Assembly: GCA_009827235.1 (NCBI GenBank)
Contig: SPMW01000052.1
Coordinates: 1-5,903, forward strand
Source of the DNA: Candidatus Campylobacter infans
Lineage (GTDB): Bacteria; Campylobacterota; Campylobacteria; Campylobacterales; Campylobacteraceae
Length of the DNA: 5,903 nt
Direction of reading: 5' to 3'
The notes under the pieces were generated by a model. That model was not told the origin of the DNA. It saw nothing but the letters and a program-made list of their open reading frames with translations, and did not search any database. Position 1 is the stretch's first letter. Each line of letters starts with the position of its first letter. The translations under genes were made by a program, and so were the position numbers. Below are positions 1 to 5,760 of the stretch, in pieces.

Positions 1-1016
1 TCAGAGCTAAGATTAGCACTAGTTGCAATTAGTGGATTTTTAAAGTATTCAAAAAGCAAAAGATTAAATGAAGTAGGTGCTAAGAAAATACCGATTTTAT
101 CAAGATTTGGCGCGATTTGCTCTAAGTAATTTTTATTAAAATTTTGCCTATTTTTTTTGGCTAAAATTATAGGCTTTTGCGGGCTGTTTAAAAGATCTAA
201 CTCTGCTTGATTGAGCTGACAAAATAGCGCACTTTGCGTGCTATCTTTTAGCATTATGGCAAAGGGTTTGTGGGGGCGATTTTTCTTTTTTCTTAGCTCT
301 TTTATGGCCTTATAATTTAGCGCATCCACGCACAAATGAAAGCCACCAAGACCTTTAATGGCTAAAATTTTGCCATTTTTTAGCGCAAGGCTCGCCATTT
401 TAAAAGCCTGTGTATCGCTAGCTAAAATATTACCATCAAAATCCCTTAAATACGCCCTTGGCCCGCAATTATTACAAGCAATTGGCTGAGCGTGAAAACG
501 CCTATCTAGTGGGTTAAGATATTCTTTTTTACAATTCTTACAAAGCTTAAAGCCGGCCATGCTTGTATTTGATCTATCATAAGGCAGGGCATTAATGATT
601 GAAAATCGCGGCCCGCAATTTGTGCAAGTAATGAAAGCATGGTGATAGCGCGGGTTTTTGCTATCATAAAATTCATTTTTGCATTCATCGCAAATAGCAA
701 AATCGCTTAAAATCGGTGCTATTTTTTTGGCGCGTTTTGAAGGTAAAATTTTAAACTCTTTGCTAGCGTTTTTTGAAATTTTAATCTCGCAAACGATTAA
801 ATCATCAATCCTAGCAAGCACGGGAGATTTTGTTTTTAAACTCTCAATAAAATCAAGGCAGTTTTTTTCTTCGCCAAAAATGCGTATTTTTACGCCACTT
901 TCATCATTAAACACATCACCACTTAATTTAAAATTTAAGGCCAGCTTATACACAAAAGGCCTAAATCCAACGCCTTGAACCAGGCCAGCAACTGCGATTT
1001 TAAAAGCTTTTTTCAT
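1..1016 (-). CDS. hypF: Carbamoyltransferase HypF, N-terminal part (3' end outside window)
   Basis: [NiFe]-hydrogenase maturation enzyme. HypF uses carbamoyl phosphate and ATP to carbamoylate the C-terminal Cys of HypE, the first step towards the Fe-bound CN ligands; it is cytoplasmic. The 338 codons present are uninterrupted and give the family order. An acylphosphatase domain (about 1-92) carries GLVQGVGFRP at 11-20 with catalytic Arg19 and Asn37. Two CxxC-x18-CxxC zinc fingers follow (C109/C112/C131/C134 and C159/C162/C181/C184), including the signature DRRFHAQPIAC. The YrdC-like nucleotide-binding domain has IKGLGGFHL at 220-228, RPHKPFA at 247-253 and TSAN at 332-335. The Kae1-like C-terminal half lies beyond base 1; full HypF is about 750 residues. 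The start ATG (1016-1014) overlaps the hydE stop and has no good Shine-Dalgarno sequence, so translation is probably coupled. All expected catalytic residues in this part are present. Identification is secure. Confidence 0.96.
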   Translation of the reverse strand, partial: MKKAFKIAVAGLVQGVGFRPFVYKLALNFKLSGDVFNDESGVKIRIFGEEKNCLDFIESLKTKSPVLARIDDLIVCEIKISKNASKEFKILPSKRAKKIAPILSDFAICDECKNEFYDSKNPRYHHAFITCTNCGPRFSIINALPYDRSNTSMAGFKLCKNCKKEYLNPLDRRFHAQPIACNNCGPRAYLRDFDGNILASDTQAFKMASLALKNGKILAIKGLGGFHLCVDALNYKAIKELRKKKNRPHKPFAIMLKDSTQSALFCQLNQAELDLLNSPQKPIILAKKNRQNFNKNYLEQIAPNLDKIGIFLAPTSFNLLLFEYFKNPLIATSANLSS

Positions 1017-1018
1017 TA
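1014..1018 (-). promoter_or_regulatory. TAATG stop/start overlap coupling hydE to hypF
   Basis: On the minus strand the hydE stop TAA (1018-1016) and the hypF start ATG (1016-1014) share one A. The bases just upstream of the ATG read CCCCTTAGAAATTTA, with no AGGAG-like element; the other three minus-strand genes and gltA each have a recognisable one. Termination-reinitiation is the likely way hypF is translated. The overlap is seen directly; the coupling is inferred. Confidence 0.7.
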
Positions 1019-2401
1019 AATTTCTAAGGGGTAAATTTGGCTAAAAGTAGCTTTTGTGTGTAAAACGCAAAGCCGTGAGAGCGATTTTGCGCTAAATAAA
1101 CTCCCGCATAAAATCTCCCCCTGGCAATCTAGCTCAGCGCGCAAAATATCGCACATATCGCCTATAAAAAAGGCAAGACTTTCAATTATCCCAAAAGCAA
1201 TATCTTGCTTGCTTGCCCCAGCTAACCTAAAACTCATCGCACTTGAAATTAGCCCAAATACATCAAGTTCATTTTTGTTTATGAGCTTATAGCTAATCCT
1301 TACGCCTTTTTGCAAGTTAAAATCATCGCTAAGCTCTAATATTTCATCATCAAAATTTAAAATTTCTTTTATGATATTAAATAAAGCATAAAAAGAATTA
1401 TTTGCTCTAATCTCGCCGGTTTTTAAGGTGAAATTTGCTTTAAAATTATTTAATAAAGTTTGATTTATGTTTTTGTAAATTTCATCAAAGCTTGAAGGCG
1501 TAGTGATTTTAAGCATTTCGTAGCATTCATTATTTTTAAAAACCCTAATAAAATCATCGCTAGTTTTGCTTAGATTAAATACTGCGCTAGTTTTATTTTC
1601 AAGCGATTTTTCAGCCAAAATCAGCTTTATTAGTTCGTTATTAGAGCTGGCTTTTTTTGGGCTAAAATCAAAACCTGAGTTTATTAAAACGGCCTTATTT
1701 AAAAGATTAATACTAAAAATTTCACTCTTGCTTTTAACGCCTAAAAAGGCGATATTTTCTAGCTTTTGGCAAATTTTAAAAATATTTAAATCCCAAGGCA
1801 ATCTAAGATTAAAAGATCGTGGCGCGTTTTTATGATTTTGGCGGTAAAGCGCGCTAGTTTTTAATCTAAGCACAGGTTTTTCAAAACTACAAAGAGCTAT
1901 TAAAGCACTTTCATCTGCTATGAAAATTTTAGCGATATTTTCAACCCTTACAGGCACCATATAATCACAAGCAAAATCCCCAAAAGCACAAATTTCTAAA
2001 TCTTTATATCTTAATATCTGAGCGTTATTGAGCGTGGTTATGGCACTGTTTATAAAATTTTCATCGCTTCTAGCATTAAATTCATTTACTCCATTTTTCA
2101 AACAATAAGGCGTGATATTTTCACTCTTAAAATTGCTTTTTTGAAAAATATTTTTTTGCTCATTAAAAGCTGAAATTTCACGCTTAAAAACTTCGCTGTT
2201 TTCTAAAAAAATGCTATGTGGGATTTGGCTAATTTGCGAGTTTATAAAATTTTCAAGCTCAGCTGTTTTGGCCTTTACAAAAAGCCTAAAAATCCCATCG
2301 CCTTTGGTTATTTTGTATTCTAGCGCGCTATTTTTAGCCATAAATTCCAAAAAATCGCCAAAATAAAAAGCCTTAATATAAAAACAAAACTCCAAAATCA
2401 T
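1016..2401 (-). CDS. hydE: Hydrogenase accessory protein HydE, epsilonproteobacterial type
   Basis: A 461-residue, probably cytoplasmic protein. It corresponds by position (hydD-hydE-hypF) and general character to HydE of Wolinella, Helicobacter and Campylobacter hydrogenase loci, where it is required for or associated with [NiFe]-hydrogenase activity but has no settled biochemical function. It has no CxxxCxxC motif, so it is not the radical-SAM HydE of [FeFe]-hydrogenase maturation. By eye it resembles a shortened HypF. Residues 34-76 recall the second half of the acylphosphatase domain, 117-180 and 203-250 the YrdC domain, and 335-440 the Kae1-like domain (NSFYALFNIIKEIL, then SSAMSFRLAG and ILCGSLFSAKSL). 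The zinc fingers are missing and the TSAN nucleotide motif is replaced by NSGF (241-244). The start at 2401 is chosen because GGAG sits 5 nt upstream; an in-frame ATG at 2341 is a weaker alternative. It lies 17 nt after hydD and overlaps hypF by one base. The gene name is fairly secure; the function is not. Confidence 0.82.
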   Translation of the reverse strand: MILEFCFYIKAFYFGDFLEFMAKNSALEYKITKGDGIFRLFVKAKTAELENFINSQISQIPHSIFLENSEVFKREISAFNEQKNIFQKSNFKSENITPYCLKNGVNEFNARSDENFINSAITTLNNAQILRYKDLEICAFGDFACDYMVPVRVENIAKIFIADESALIALCSFEKPVLRLKTSALYRQNHKNAPRSFNLRLPWDLNIFKICQKLENIAFLGVKSKSEIFSINLLNKAVLINSGFDFSPKKASSNNELIKLILAEKSLENKTSAVFNLSKTSDDFIRVFKNNECYEMLKITTPSSFDEIYKNINQTLLNNFKANFTLKTGEIRANNSFYALFNIIKEILNFDDEILELSDDFNLQKGVRISYKLINKNELDVFGLISSAMSFRLAGASKQDIAFGIIESLAFFIGDMCDILRAELDCQGEILCGSLFSAKSLSRLCVLHTKATFSQIYPLEI

Positions 2402-2406
2402 TTTTA

Positions 2407-2410
2407 CTCC
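2407..2410 (-). promoter_or_regulatory. Ribosome binding site of hydE (GGAG)
   Basis: GGAG followed by TAAAA and then ATG on the minus strand gives a 5-nt spacing. It lies in the 17-nt gap after the hydD stop and favours the start at 2401 over the downstream ATG at 2341, which has only a GGA upstream. Confidence 0.65.
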
Positions 2411-2418
2411 AAATTCCG

Positions 2419-2961
2419 CTAATACAATGCTTTAAGCCATTTTGATAAAATTTCATCGATATTAAAATTTGCCTTTTGCTCGCAGCTAAAACCAAGCTGG
2501 TTTAATTCATCTAAAAGCACTTTTTGCATAGTTTTAAGCGCATTTTTAGCTTGCGGGCTTAAAGAAAAACTCATAGGCTCAATGCGTTTTGGCACCACAC
2601 CTAGCACCTTTACACTTTTTGGTAAAACGCCGGATAATTCGCACATTTGTAAGGTTTGGAGCATTTCAACCTCGTGGGCTGAGCCGCTCCACTTTATACT
2701 TTTTGGCATAGCATTATAATCAAAAAAATACACATCGCCAGCCTTGCTATCATCTGCTTCAATACAATCACAAACTATTAAATAATCGCTATTTGCAATA
2801 AGTGGCGTAAGCGCATTTGCCATAGTCCCACCATCAATAAAACTAAGTTCATGCAAAGAGCTTTTGAAATTAAAATTTTGACTTATTAAATTTATAAAAT
2901 GCACGCCCAAGCCCTCATCGCCAAACATCACATTACCAATGCCAAGTATTAAAATTTTCAT
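2419..2961 (-). CDS. hydD: [NiFe]-hydrogenase maturation endopeptidase HydD (peptidase family M52)
   Basis: A nickel-dependent endopeptidase that removes the C-terminal tail of the hydrogenase large subunit (HydB in this group) after the NiFe(CN)2CO centre has been inserted, allowing folding and export of the dimer. The 180-residue length fits the HyaD/HybD/HupD family. The N-terminal signature LGIGNVMFGDEGLGVH (6-21) contains metal-ligand Glu16. IDGGTM follows at 42-47, and IVCDCIEA (62-69) contains the Asp65 equivalent of the second ligand. SAHEVEMLQTL (94-104) supplies His96 as the third. The C-terminal 20 or so residues form a poorly conserved tail. The gene starts 22 nt after thiH and ends 17 nt before hydE, so it sits in the same transcript. 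Its substrate, the large-subunit gene, is not in the window, which is unusual because hydD normally follows hydC directly. Confidence 0.95.
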   Translation of the reverse strand: MKILILGIGNVMFGDEGLGVHFINLISQNFNFKSSLHELSFIDGGTMANALTPLIANSDYLIVCDCIEADDSKAGDVYFFDYNAMPKSIKWSGSAHEVEMLQTLQMCELSGVLPKSVKVLGVVPKRIEPMSFSLSPQAKNALKTMQKVLLDELNQLGFSCEQKANFNIDEILSKWLKALY

Positions 2962-2967
2962 CTCTTG

Positions 2968-2971
2968 CCTT
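2968..2971 (-). promoter_or_regulatory. Ribosome binding site of hydD (AAGG)
   Basis: AAGG followed by CAAGAG and ATG on the minus strand gives a 6-nt spacing, inside the 22-nt thiH-hydD gap. It supports the start at 2961, which also places the GIGN motif at the usual distance from the N-terminus. Confidence 0.55.
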
Positions 2972-2983
2972 AAATTTTAAATT

Positions 2984-4144
2984 TTAAAGATTAATATGAT
3001 CGTTAAAAACCGCCACCAAGCCTGCTTTTTTGATAGCTTGCTTCATTTGCTCTACGCTTCTTAAATCATTTATTTCAAATTGATCATCGCCGCTTTTTTG
3101 GCCACTATGCGCGCCTATGCCAGCACTTACGCCAGCACTAAGTTTAGTAATGCCAAAATGCATAGCGCCATTTCTAAATTTTTCATTTTCTCGCGTGCTT
3201 AGCGTAATGCCAGCATAAGGCGCAAAAAGTCTATAAGCGCAGATTATTTGGGCTAATTCTTGCTCGCTTACGCCTGATTTTTGGTGCGCATTATGGATAA
3301 ATGGGCGCAGGCGTGGCACTGAGATTGAAATTTGAGCGTGCGGATATTTTGCTTGGAGCAAATGCGCGTGTAAGCCAGTAGCTAGCGCGTCTTTTCGCCA
3401 ATCATCTATGCCTAAAAGCGCGCCAAAAGCCACACCACGCATTCCGCCCTTTAATGCGCGCTCTTGCGCGTTAAAACGATACGGGAAAATGCGTTTATTG
3501 CCATCAAGGTGAATTTTGGCATATTTTTTGGGGTTATAAGTTTCTTGAAAAACCGTTACAAAATCCACTCCATTTTTGCACAAATTATCATATCCATCGG
3601 TATTTAATGGATAAATTTCAACCCCAAGCGTGGCAAAATATTTACTAGCTTTTTTACAAGATTTACTAATATAATCAAGCGGGGTTTTGCTCTGGCTCTC
3701 GCCAGTTAGCACCAAAAGTTCGCACAGCCCGCTTTTTGCGATGCTTTCTAGCTCGGCTTGTAAGCCCTCATCGCTAAGCTGGGCGCGGCGGATTTTATTT
3801 TTAGAATTAAAGCCACAATAAACACATAAATTATCGCAGTGATTTGCTATATAAAGCGGAGTAAAAAGATAAATATTTTTGCCAAAATATCGCTCTTTAC
3901 TTGCTTTGCTAGCTTGGGCTAAATCTTCAAGCAACAAAGCAGCCGCAGGGCTTAAAAGCGCTTTAAAATCGCTCAAATTTAACGCTTCTTTTCTAAATGC
4001 TTTATTGATTGCGCTTTTTACTTGGCTTTGGCTTATGGCGTTAAAATCGGCATTTTCGCACTCATCTAATACACAATTCATTATTTTATGATCGCTTTGT
4101 TCTTGATGGCTTAAATAGCTCATACAATCTAATAAATTTTTCAT
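2984..4144 (-). CDS. thiH: 2-iminoacetate synthase ThiH (radical SAM tyrosine lyase)
   Basis: Cleaves L-tyrosine with a 5'-deoxyadenosyl radical into dehydroglycine (2-iminoacetate) and p-cresol. ThiG uses the dehydroglycine to build the thiazole of thiamine in anaerobic or microaerobic bacteria. From the ATG at 4144 the protein has 386 residues, normal for ThiH. The [4Fe-4S]/SAM motif CDNLCVYC has its cysteines at 103, 107 and 110. LTGES at 146-150 is the SAM-binding 'GE' motif. Family blocks FQETYN (199-204), PRLRPF (277-282), LSTRE (315-319) and QFEINDLRS (355-363) follow in order. The last cysteine is near residue 302, so the C-terminal CxxC cluster of HydG is absent and CO/CN production is unlikely. 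The C-terminal motifs differ somewhat from E. coli ThiH (SAGVSAGIGAH and VFNDH rather than SAGS-type and KDW). A GTG at 4150 is also in frame, but it overlaps the AAGAG Shine-Dalgarno sequence. No thiG, thiS or thiF is nearby; the neighbours are hydrogenase maturation genes. Confidence 0.93.
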   Translation of the reverse strand: MKNLLDCMSYLSHQEQSDHKIMNCVLDECENADFNAISQSQVKSAINKAFRKEALNLSDFKALLSPAAALLLEDLAQASKASKERYFGKNIYLFTPLYIANHCDNLCVYCGFNSKNKIRRAQLSDEGLQAELESIAKSGLCELLVLTGESQSKTPLDYISKSCKKASKYFATLGVEIYPLNTDGYDNLCKNGVDFVTVFQETYNPKKYAKIHLDGNKRIFPYRFNAQERALKGGMRGVAFGALLGIDDWRKDALATGLHAHLLQAKYPHAQISISVPRLRPFIHNAHQKSGVSEQELAQIICAYRLFAPYAGITLSTRENEKFRNGAMHFGITKLSAGVSAGIGAHSGQKSGDDQFEINDLRSVEQMKQAIKKAGLVAVFNDHINL

Positions 4145-4149
4145 AAACA

Positions 4150-4154
4150 CTCTT
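4150..4154 (-). promoter_or_regulatory. Ribosome binding site deciding the thiH start (AAGAG)
   Basis: The minus strand reads AAAAAGAGTGTTTATG. AAGAG is 5 nt from the ATG at 4144, a proper spacing, whereas the upstream in-frame GTG (4150-4148) begins on the last G of the AAGAG itself and could not use it. The ATG is therefore the probable start, two residues inside the longest open frame. Confidence 0.55.
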
Positions 4155-4189
4155 TTTGGTGGCCGATTTTACGCTATTTTGACAAATTT

Positions 4190-4195
4190 TGTATA
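4190..4195 (-). promoter_or_regulatory. Candidate -10 element for the thiH-hydD-hydE-hypF transcript (TATACA)
   Basis: The minus strand reads TTATTTATACAAAATTT. TATACA matches the campylobacterial sigma-70 -10 element in four of six bases and has T-rich DNA upstream, the usual substitute for a -35 box in this group. It would start transcription near 4183, giving a leader of about 40 nt. TAAAAT at 4171-4166 is an alternative with a leader of about 15 nt. It is flanked by the direct repeat ACAAATTTT. Inferred from sequence only. Confidence 0.35.
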
Positions 4196-4284
4196 AATAA
4201 GGCACAAATTTTAAAATTTTAAATGCGCAAAAAATAATTTCTTTAATTTTTTTTAATTAAAAAAATAAAATAAAAAAATTTAAA

Positions 4285-4290
4285 TAAAAT
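4285..4290 (+). promoter_or_regulatory. Candidate -10 element for gltA (TAAAAT)
   Basis: TAAAAT lies inside the A/T-only tract, preceded by phased A-runs that could act as an UP-like element; it would give a leader of about 45 nt. A second TAAAAT at 4319-4324 would start transcription inside the ribosome binding site and is less likely. The low complexity of the region means several hexamers match by chance, so the exact position is uncertain. Confidence 0.25.
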
Positions 4291-4329
4291 TAAAAAAATT
4301 TTGGCAAAATTACGCACATAAAATCACAA

Positions 4330-4335
4330 AAGGAG
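4330..4335 (+). promoter_or_regulatory. Ribosome binding site of gltA (AAGGAG)
   Basis: A perfect AAGGAG lies five A residues before the ATG at 4341. It is the strongest Shine-Dalgarno sequence in the window, consistent with a highly expressed central-metabolism gene, and fixes the gltA start. Confidence 0.85.
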
Positions 4336-4340
4336 AAAAA

Positions 4341-5609
4341 ATGGCAAACACAGTTACTCTAACAGACAACCGCACCGGTAAAAGTTATGAATTTCCTATC
4401 CTTGATGGTTCAAAAGGACCAAGCGTAATTGATATAAGTTCGCTCTATGGGCAAACTGGTATGTTTACTTATGATCCAGGCTATACAAGCACAGCAAGCA
4501 CTAAAAGCGATATAACCTTTATCGATGGCGAAAAAGGCGAGCTTATGCACAGAGGTTATGATATCGCCTGGCTAGCTGATAATAAAAAATATTTAGATGT
4601 AGTTTATTTATTGCTTTATAAAAAATTGCCTACACAAGATGAATTATCTGCTTTTCGCACTGAGCTTAAACAACGAAGCTATATAAATGAAAAAATGATT
4701 AAACTTTTTGATGCCTTGCCTGATAAAGCACATCCAATGGCAGCATTACAAGCTACAACAGCGATGATGAGCGCTTATTATAAACGCGATATGAATATGG
4801 ACGATATGGATGATTATATGGAGCTTGCTAAGCGTTTGGTGGCTAAAATTCCTACTCTTATCACTTTTTATTATCGCCATGTAAGAGGTTTTCCTAAAAT
4901 TTACCCAGATTTAGATCGTGGTTTTATAGAAAACTTTTTATATATGATGCGCGCATATCCGCACGATAGAGTAGATTTAAAACCTATTGAAGTAAAAGCG
5001 CTTGAGGCTGTATTGCTTTTACACGCTGATCACGAGCAAAACGCCAGCACTTCAACCGTGCGCACAGTAGGTAGCACGCACGCACATCCTTATGCTTGCA
5101 TAAGTGCTGGTATCGGCGCGCTGTGGGGACATGCTCATGGTGGCGCAAATGAGGGCGTGATTCGCCAGCTTGAAATGATAGGCACGCCAGAGCGCGTAGA
5201 TGAGTTTATCGCAAAAGCAAAAGATAAAAAAGATCCATTTAGACTAATGGGCTTTGGGCATAGAGTTTATAAGAATTTCGACCCGCGCGCAAAAGTGCTA
5301 GGTAAATTACGCGATCAACTAATCGATGAAATCGGCATAGATACAAATTTAATAAAAGTAGCAAAACGCATCGAAGAAATAGCCTTACAAGATGAATATT
5401 TTGTAAGTAGAAAACTATATCCAAATGTGGATTTTAATAGTGGCTTAATCCTAAAAGCCTTAGGCATTCCAAATGAAATGTTTGCGGCGATTTTTGTAAT
5501 GGGACGCGTGCCAGGCTGGCTAAGCCAATGGATAGAGCAAAAAGAAAACGCACCTGTAAAAATCACTCGCCCAAGACAACTCTACACAGGCCCTGTTTCA
5601 CAAGCTTAA
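4341..5609 (+). CDS. gltA: Citrate synthase, type II
   Basis: Condenses acetyl-CoA and oxaloacetate to citrate, the entry step of the TCA cycle; cytoplasmic. At 422 residues it has the length and the extended N-terminal region of the Gram-negative type II hexameric enzyme. HADHEQNAST lies at 228-237. WGHAHGGANE (262-271) contains catalytic His266, FGHRVYKNFDPRA (305-317) contains His307, and VDFNSG (363-368) contains catalytic Asp364; these correspond to E. coli His264, His305 and Asp362. The C-terminal RPRQLYTG (410-417) is the usual citrate-binding arginine region and the protein ends shortly after, so it is complete. The start is fixed by AAGGAG 5 nt upstream. It is monocistronic: it diverges from thiH and is followed within 10 nt by a stem-loop. 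Codon use and motifs look fully functional. In Campylobacter this locus is a standard MLST gene. Confidence 0.98.
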   Translation: MANTVTLTDNRTGKSYEFPILDGSKGPSVIDISSLYGQTGMFTYDPGYTSTASTKSDITFIDGEKGELMHRGYDIAWLADNKKYLDVVYLLLYKKLPTQDELSAFRTELKQRSYINEKMIKLFDALPDKAHPMAALQATTAMMSAYYKRDMNMDDMDDYMELAKRLVAKIPTLITFYYRHVRGFPKIYPDLDRGFIENFLYMMRAYPHDRVDLKPIEVKALEAVLLLHADHEQNASTSTVRTVGSTHAHPYACISAGIGALWGHAHGGANEGVIRQLEMIGTPERVDEFIAKAKDKKDPFRLMGFGHRVYKNFDPRAKVLGKLRDQLIDEIGIDTNLIKVAKRIEEIALQDEYFVSRKLYPNVDFNSGLILKALGIPNEMFAAIFVMGRVPGWLSQWIEQKENAPVKITRPRQLYTGPVSQA

Positions 5610-5618
5610 TTCTATTAA

Positions 5619-5637
5619 AAGCCCGTTTTACGGGCTT
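5619..5637. terminator. Stem-loop terminator after gltA, possibly bidirectional
   Basis: AAGCCCG, loop TTTTA, CGGGCTT forms a perfect 7-bp stem with five G-C pairs, starting 10 nt after the gltA stop. On the plus strand the tail is GATTATCTTT, only moderately T-rich. On the minus strand the stem is followed by TTAATAG, giving a short CTTTT run, so it could also stop a transcript coming from the right edge. Confidence 0.8.
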
Positions 5638-5760
5638 GATTATCTTTGATGTTTATTAAAATTTACTTACGCTTATACCAAAATGCCTAAAACATTGTTA
5701 TTTATAAAATTTTAAACTTATAGTTTTTTATATATTGCGTTTTAATAATTAGGATCTTGT
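5638..5760. other. AT-rich intergenic DNA without a recognisable gene
   Basis: Stop codons are frequent in all six frames and no RNA gene, repeat or promoter can be supported. It is probably 3'-flanking DNA between convergent transcripts, or decayed sequence. Confidence 0.5.

Larger units (their letters stand above)
4145..4340. other. Divergent thiH/gltA intergenic promoter region
   Basis: This 196-bp non-coding stretch separates the two outward-reading blocks, so it must carry promoters for both. From 4242 to 4302 there is no G or C at all. Seven-base A-tracts start at 4259, 4272 and 4292, and a short one at 4282, so 4272/4282/4292 are spaced by one helical turn and the DNA is probably bent. 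The decamer TAAAAAAATT occurs at 4271-4280 and again at 4291-4300. No tRNA, small ORF, TPP-riboswitch-like structure or hairpin terminator was seen. Confidence 0.75.

Noticed and set aside
506..700. 64-codon minus-strand open frame
   Set aside because: It overlaps hypF in another frame of the same strand; the hypF frame here encodes the zinc-finger signature CTNCGP and DRRFHAQP.
679..978. 99-codon plus-strand open frame
   Set aside because: It lies antisense inside hypF, whose frame encodes conserved acylphosphatase and zinc-finger motifs; it has no ribosome binding site and shows a composition typical of a shadow frame.
1566..1835. 89-codon plus-strand open frame, with a similar one at 1056-1292
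   Set aside because: Both are antisense shadows of hydE, without a ribosome binding site or recognisable domain.
3879..4091. 70-codon plus-strand open frame with a hydrophobic stretch resembling a small membrane protein
   Set aside because: It is antisense to the thiH N-terminal region; the hydrophobic run is the complement of Ala/Lys/Ser-rich codons in thiH.
2984..4144. thiH as HydG, and hydE as radical-SAM HydE, i.e. an [FeFe]-hydrogenase maturation cluster
   Set aside because: ThiH lacks the C-terminal cysteine cluster of HydG and has HydG-excluding length (386 residues). The hydE product has no CxxxCxxC. HydD and HypF belong to [NiFe] maturation. The shared name HydE is a coincidence of nomenclature.
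4145..4240. TPP riboswitch upstream of thiH
   Set aside because: The likely leader is only about 40 nt, and no CUGAGA/GAUNAACCUGA-type conserved boxes were seen in this AT-rich stretch.
4302..4315. Sigma-54-like promoter TTGGCAAAATTACGC before gltA
   Set aside because: The spacing between GG (4303-4304) and GC (4314-4315) is 9 nt; sigma-54 requires 10. The flanking bases also fit poorly.
5239..5566. Two minus-strand open frames of 61 and 83 codons
   Set aside because: They are antisense to the catalytic C-terminal part of gltA (His307, Asp364), which explains the sequence fully.
5656..5697. Minus-strand 13-codon stretch ending RHFGISVSKF, like the last strand of an outer-membrane beta-barrel
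   Set aside because: It is preceded at once by a stop, has no start, and its hydrophobic alternation is out of register with a true C-terminal beta-signal; too short to support.
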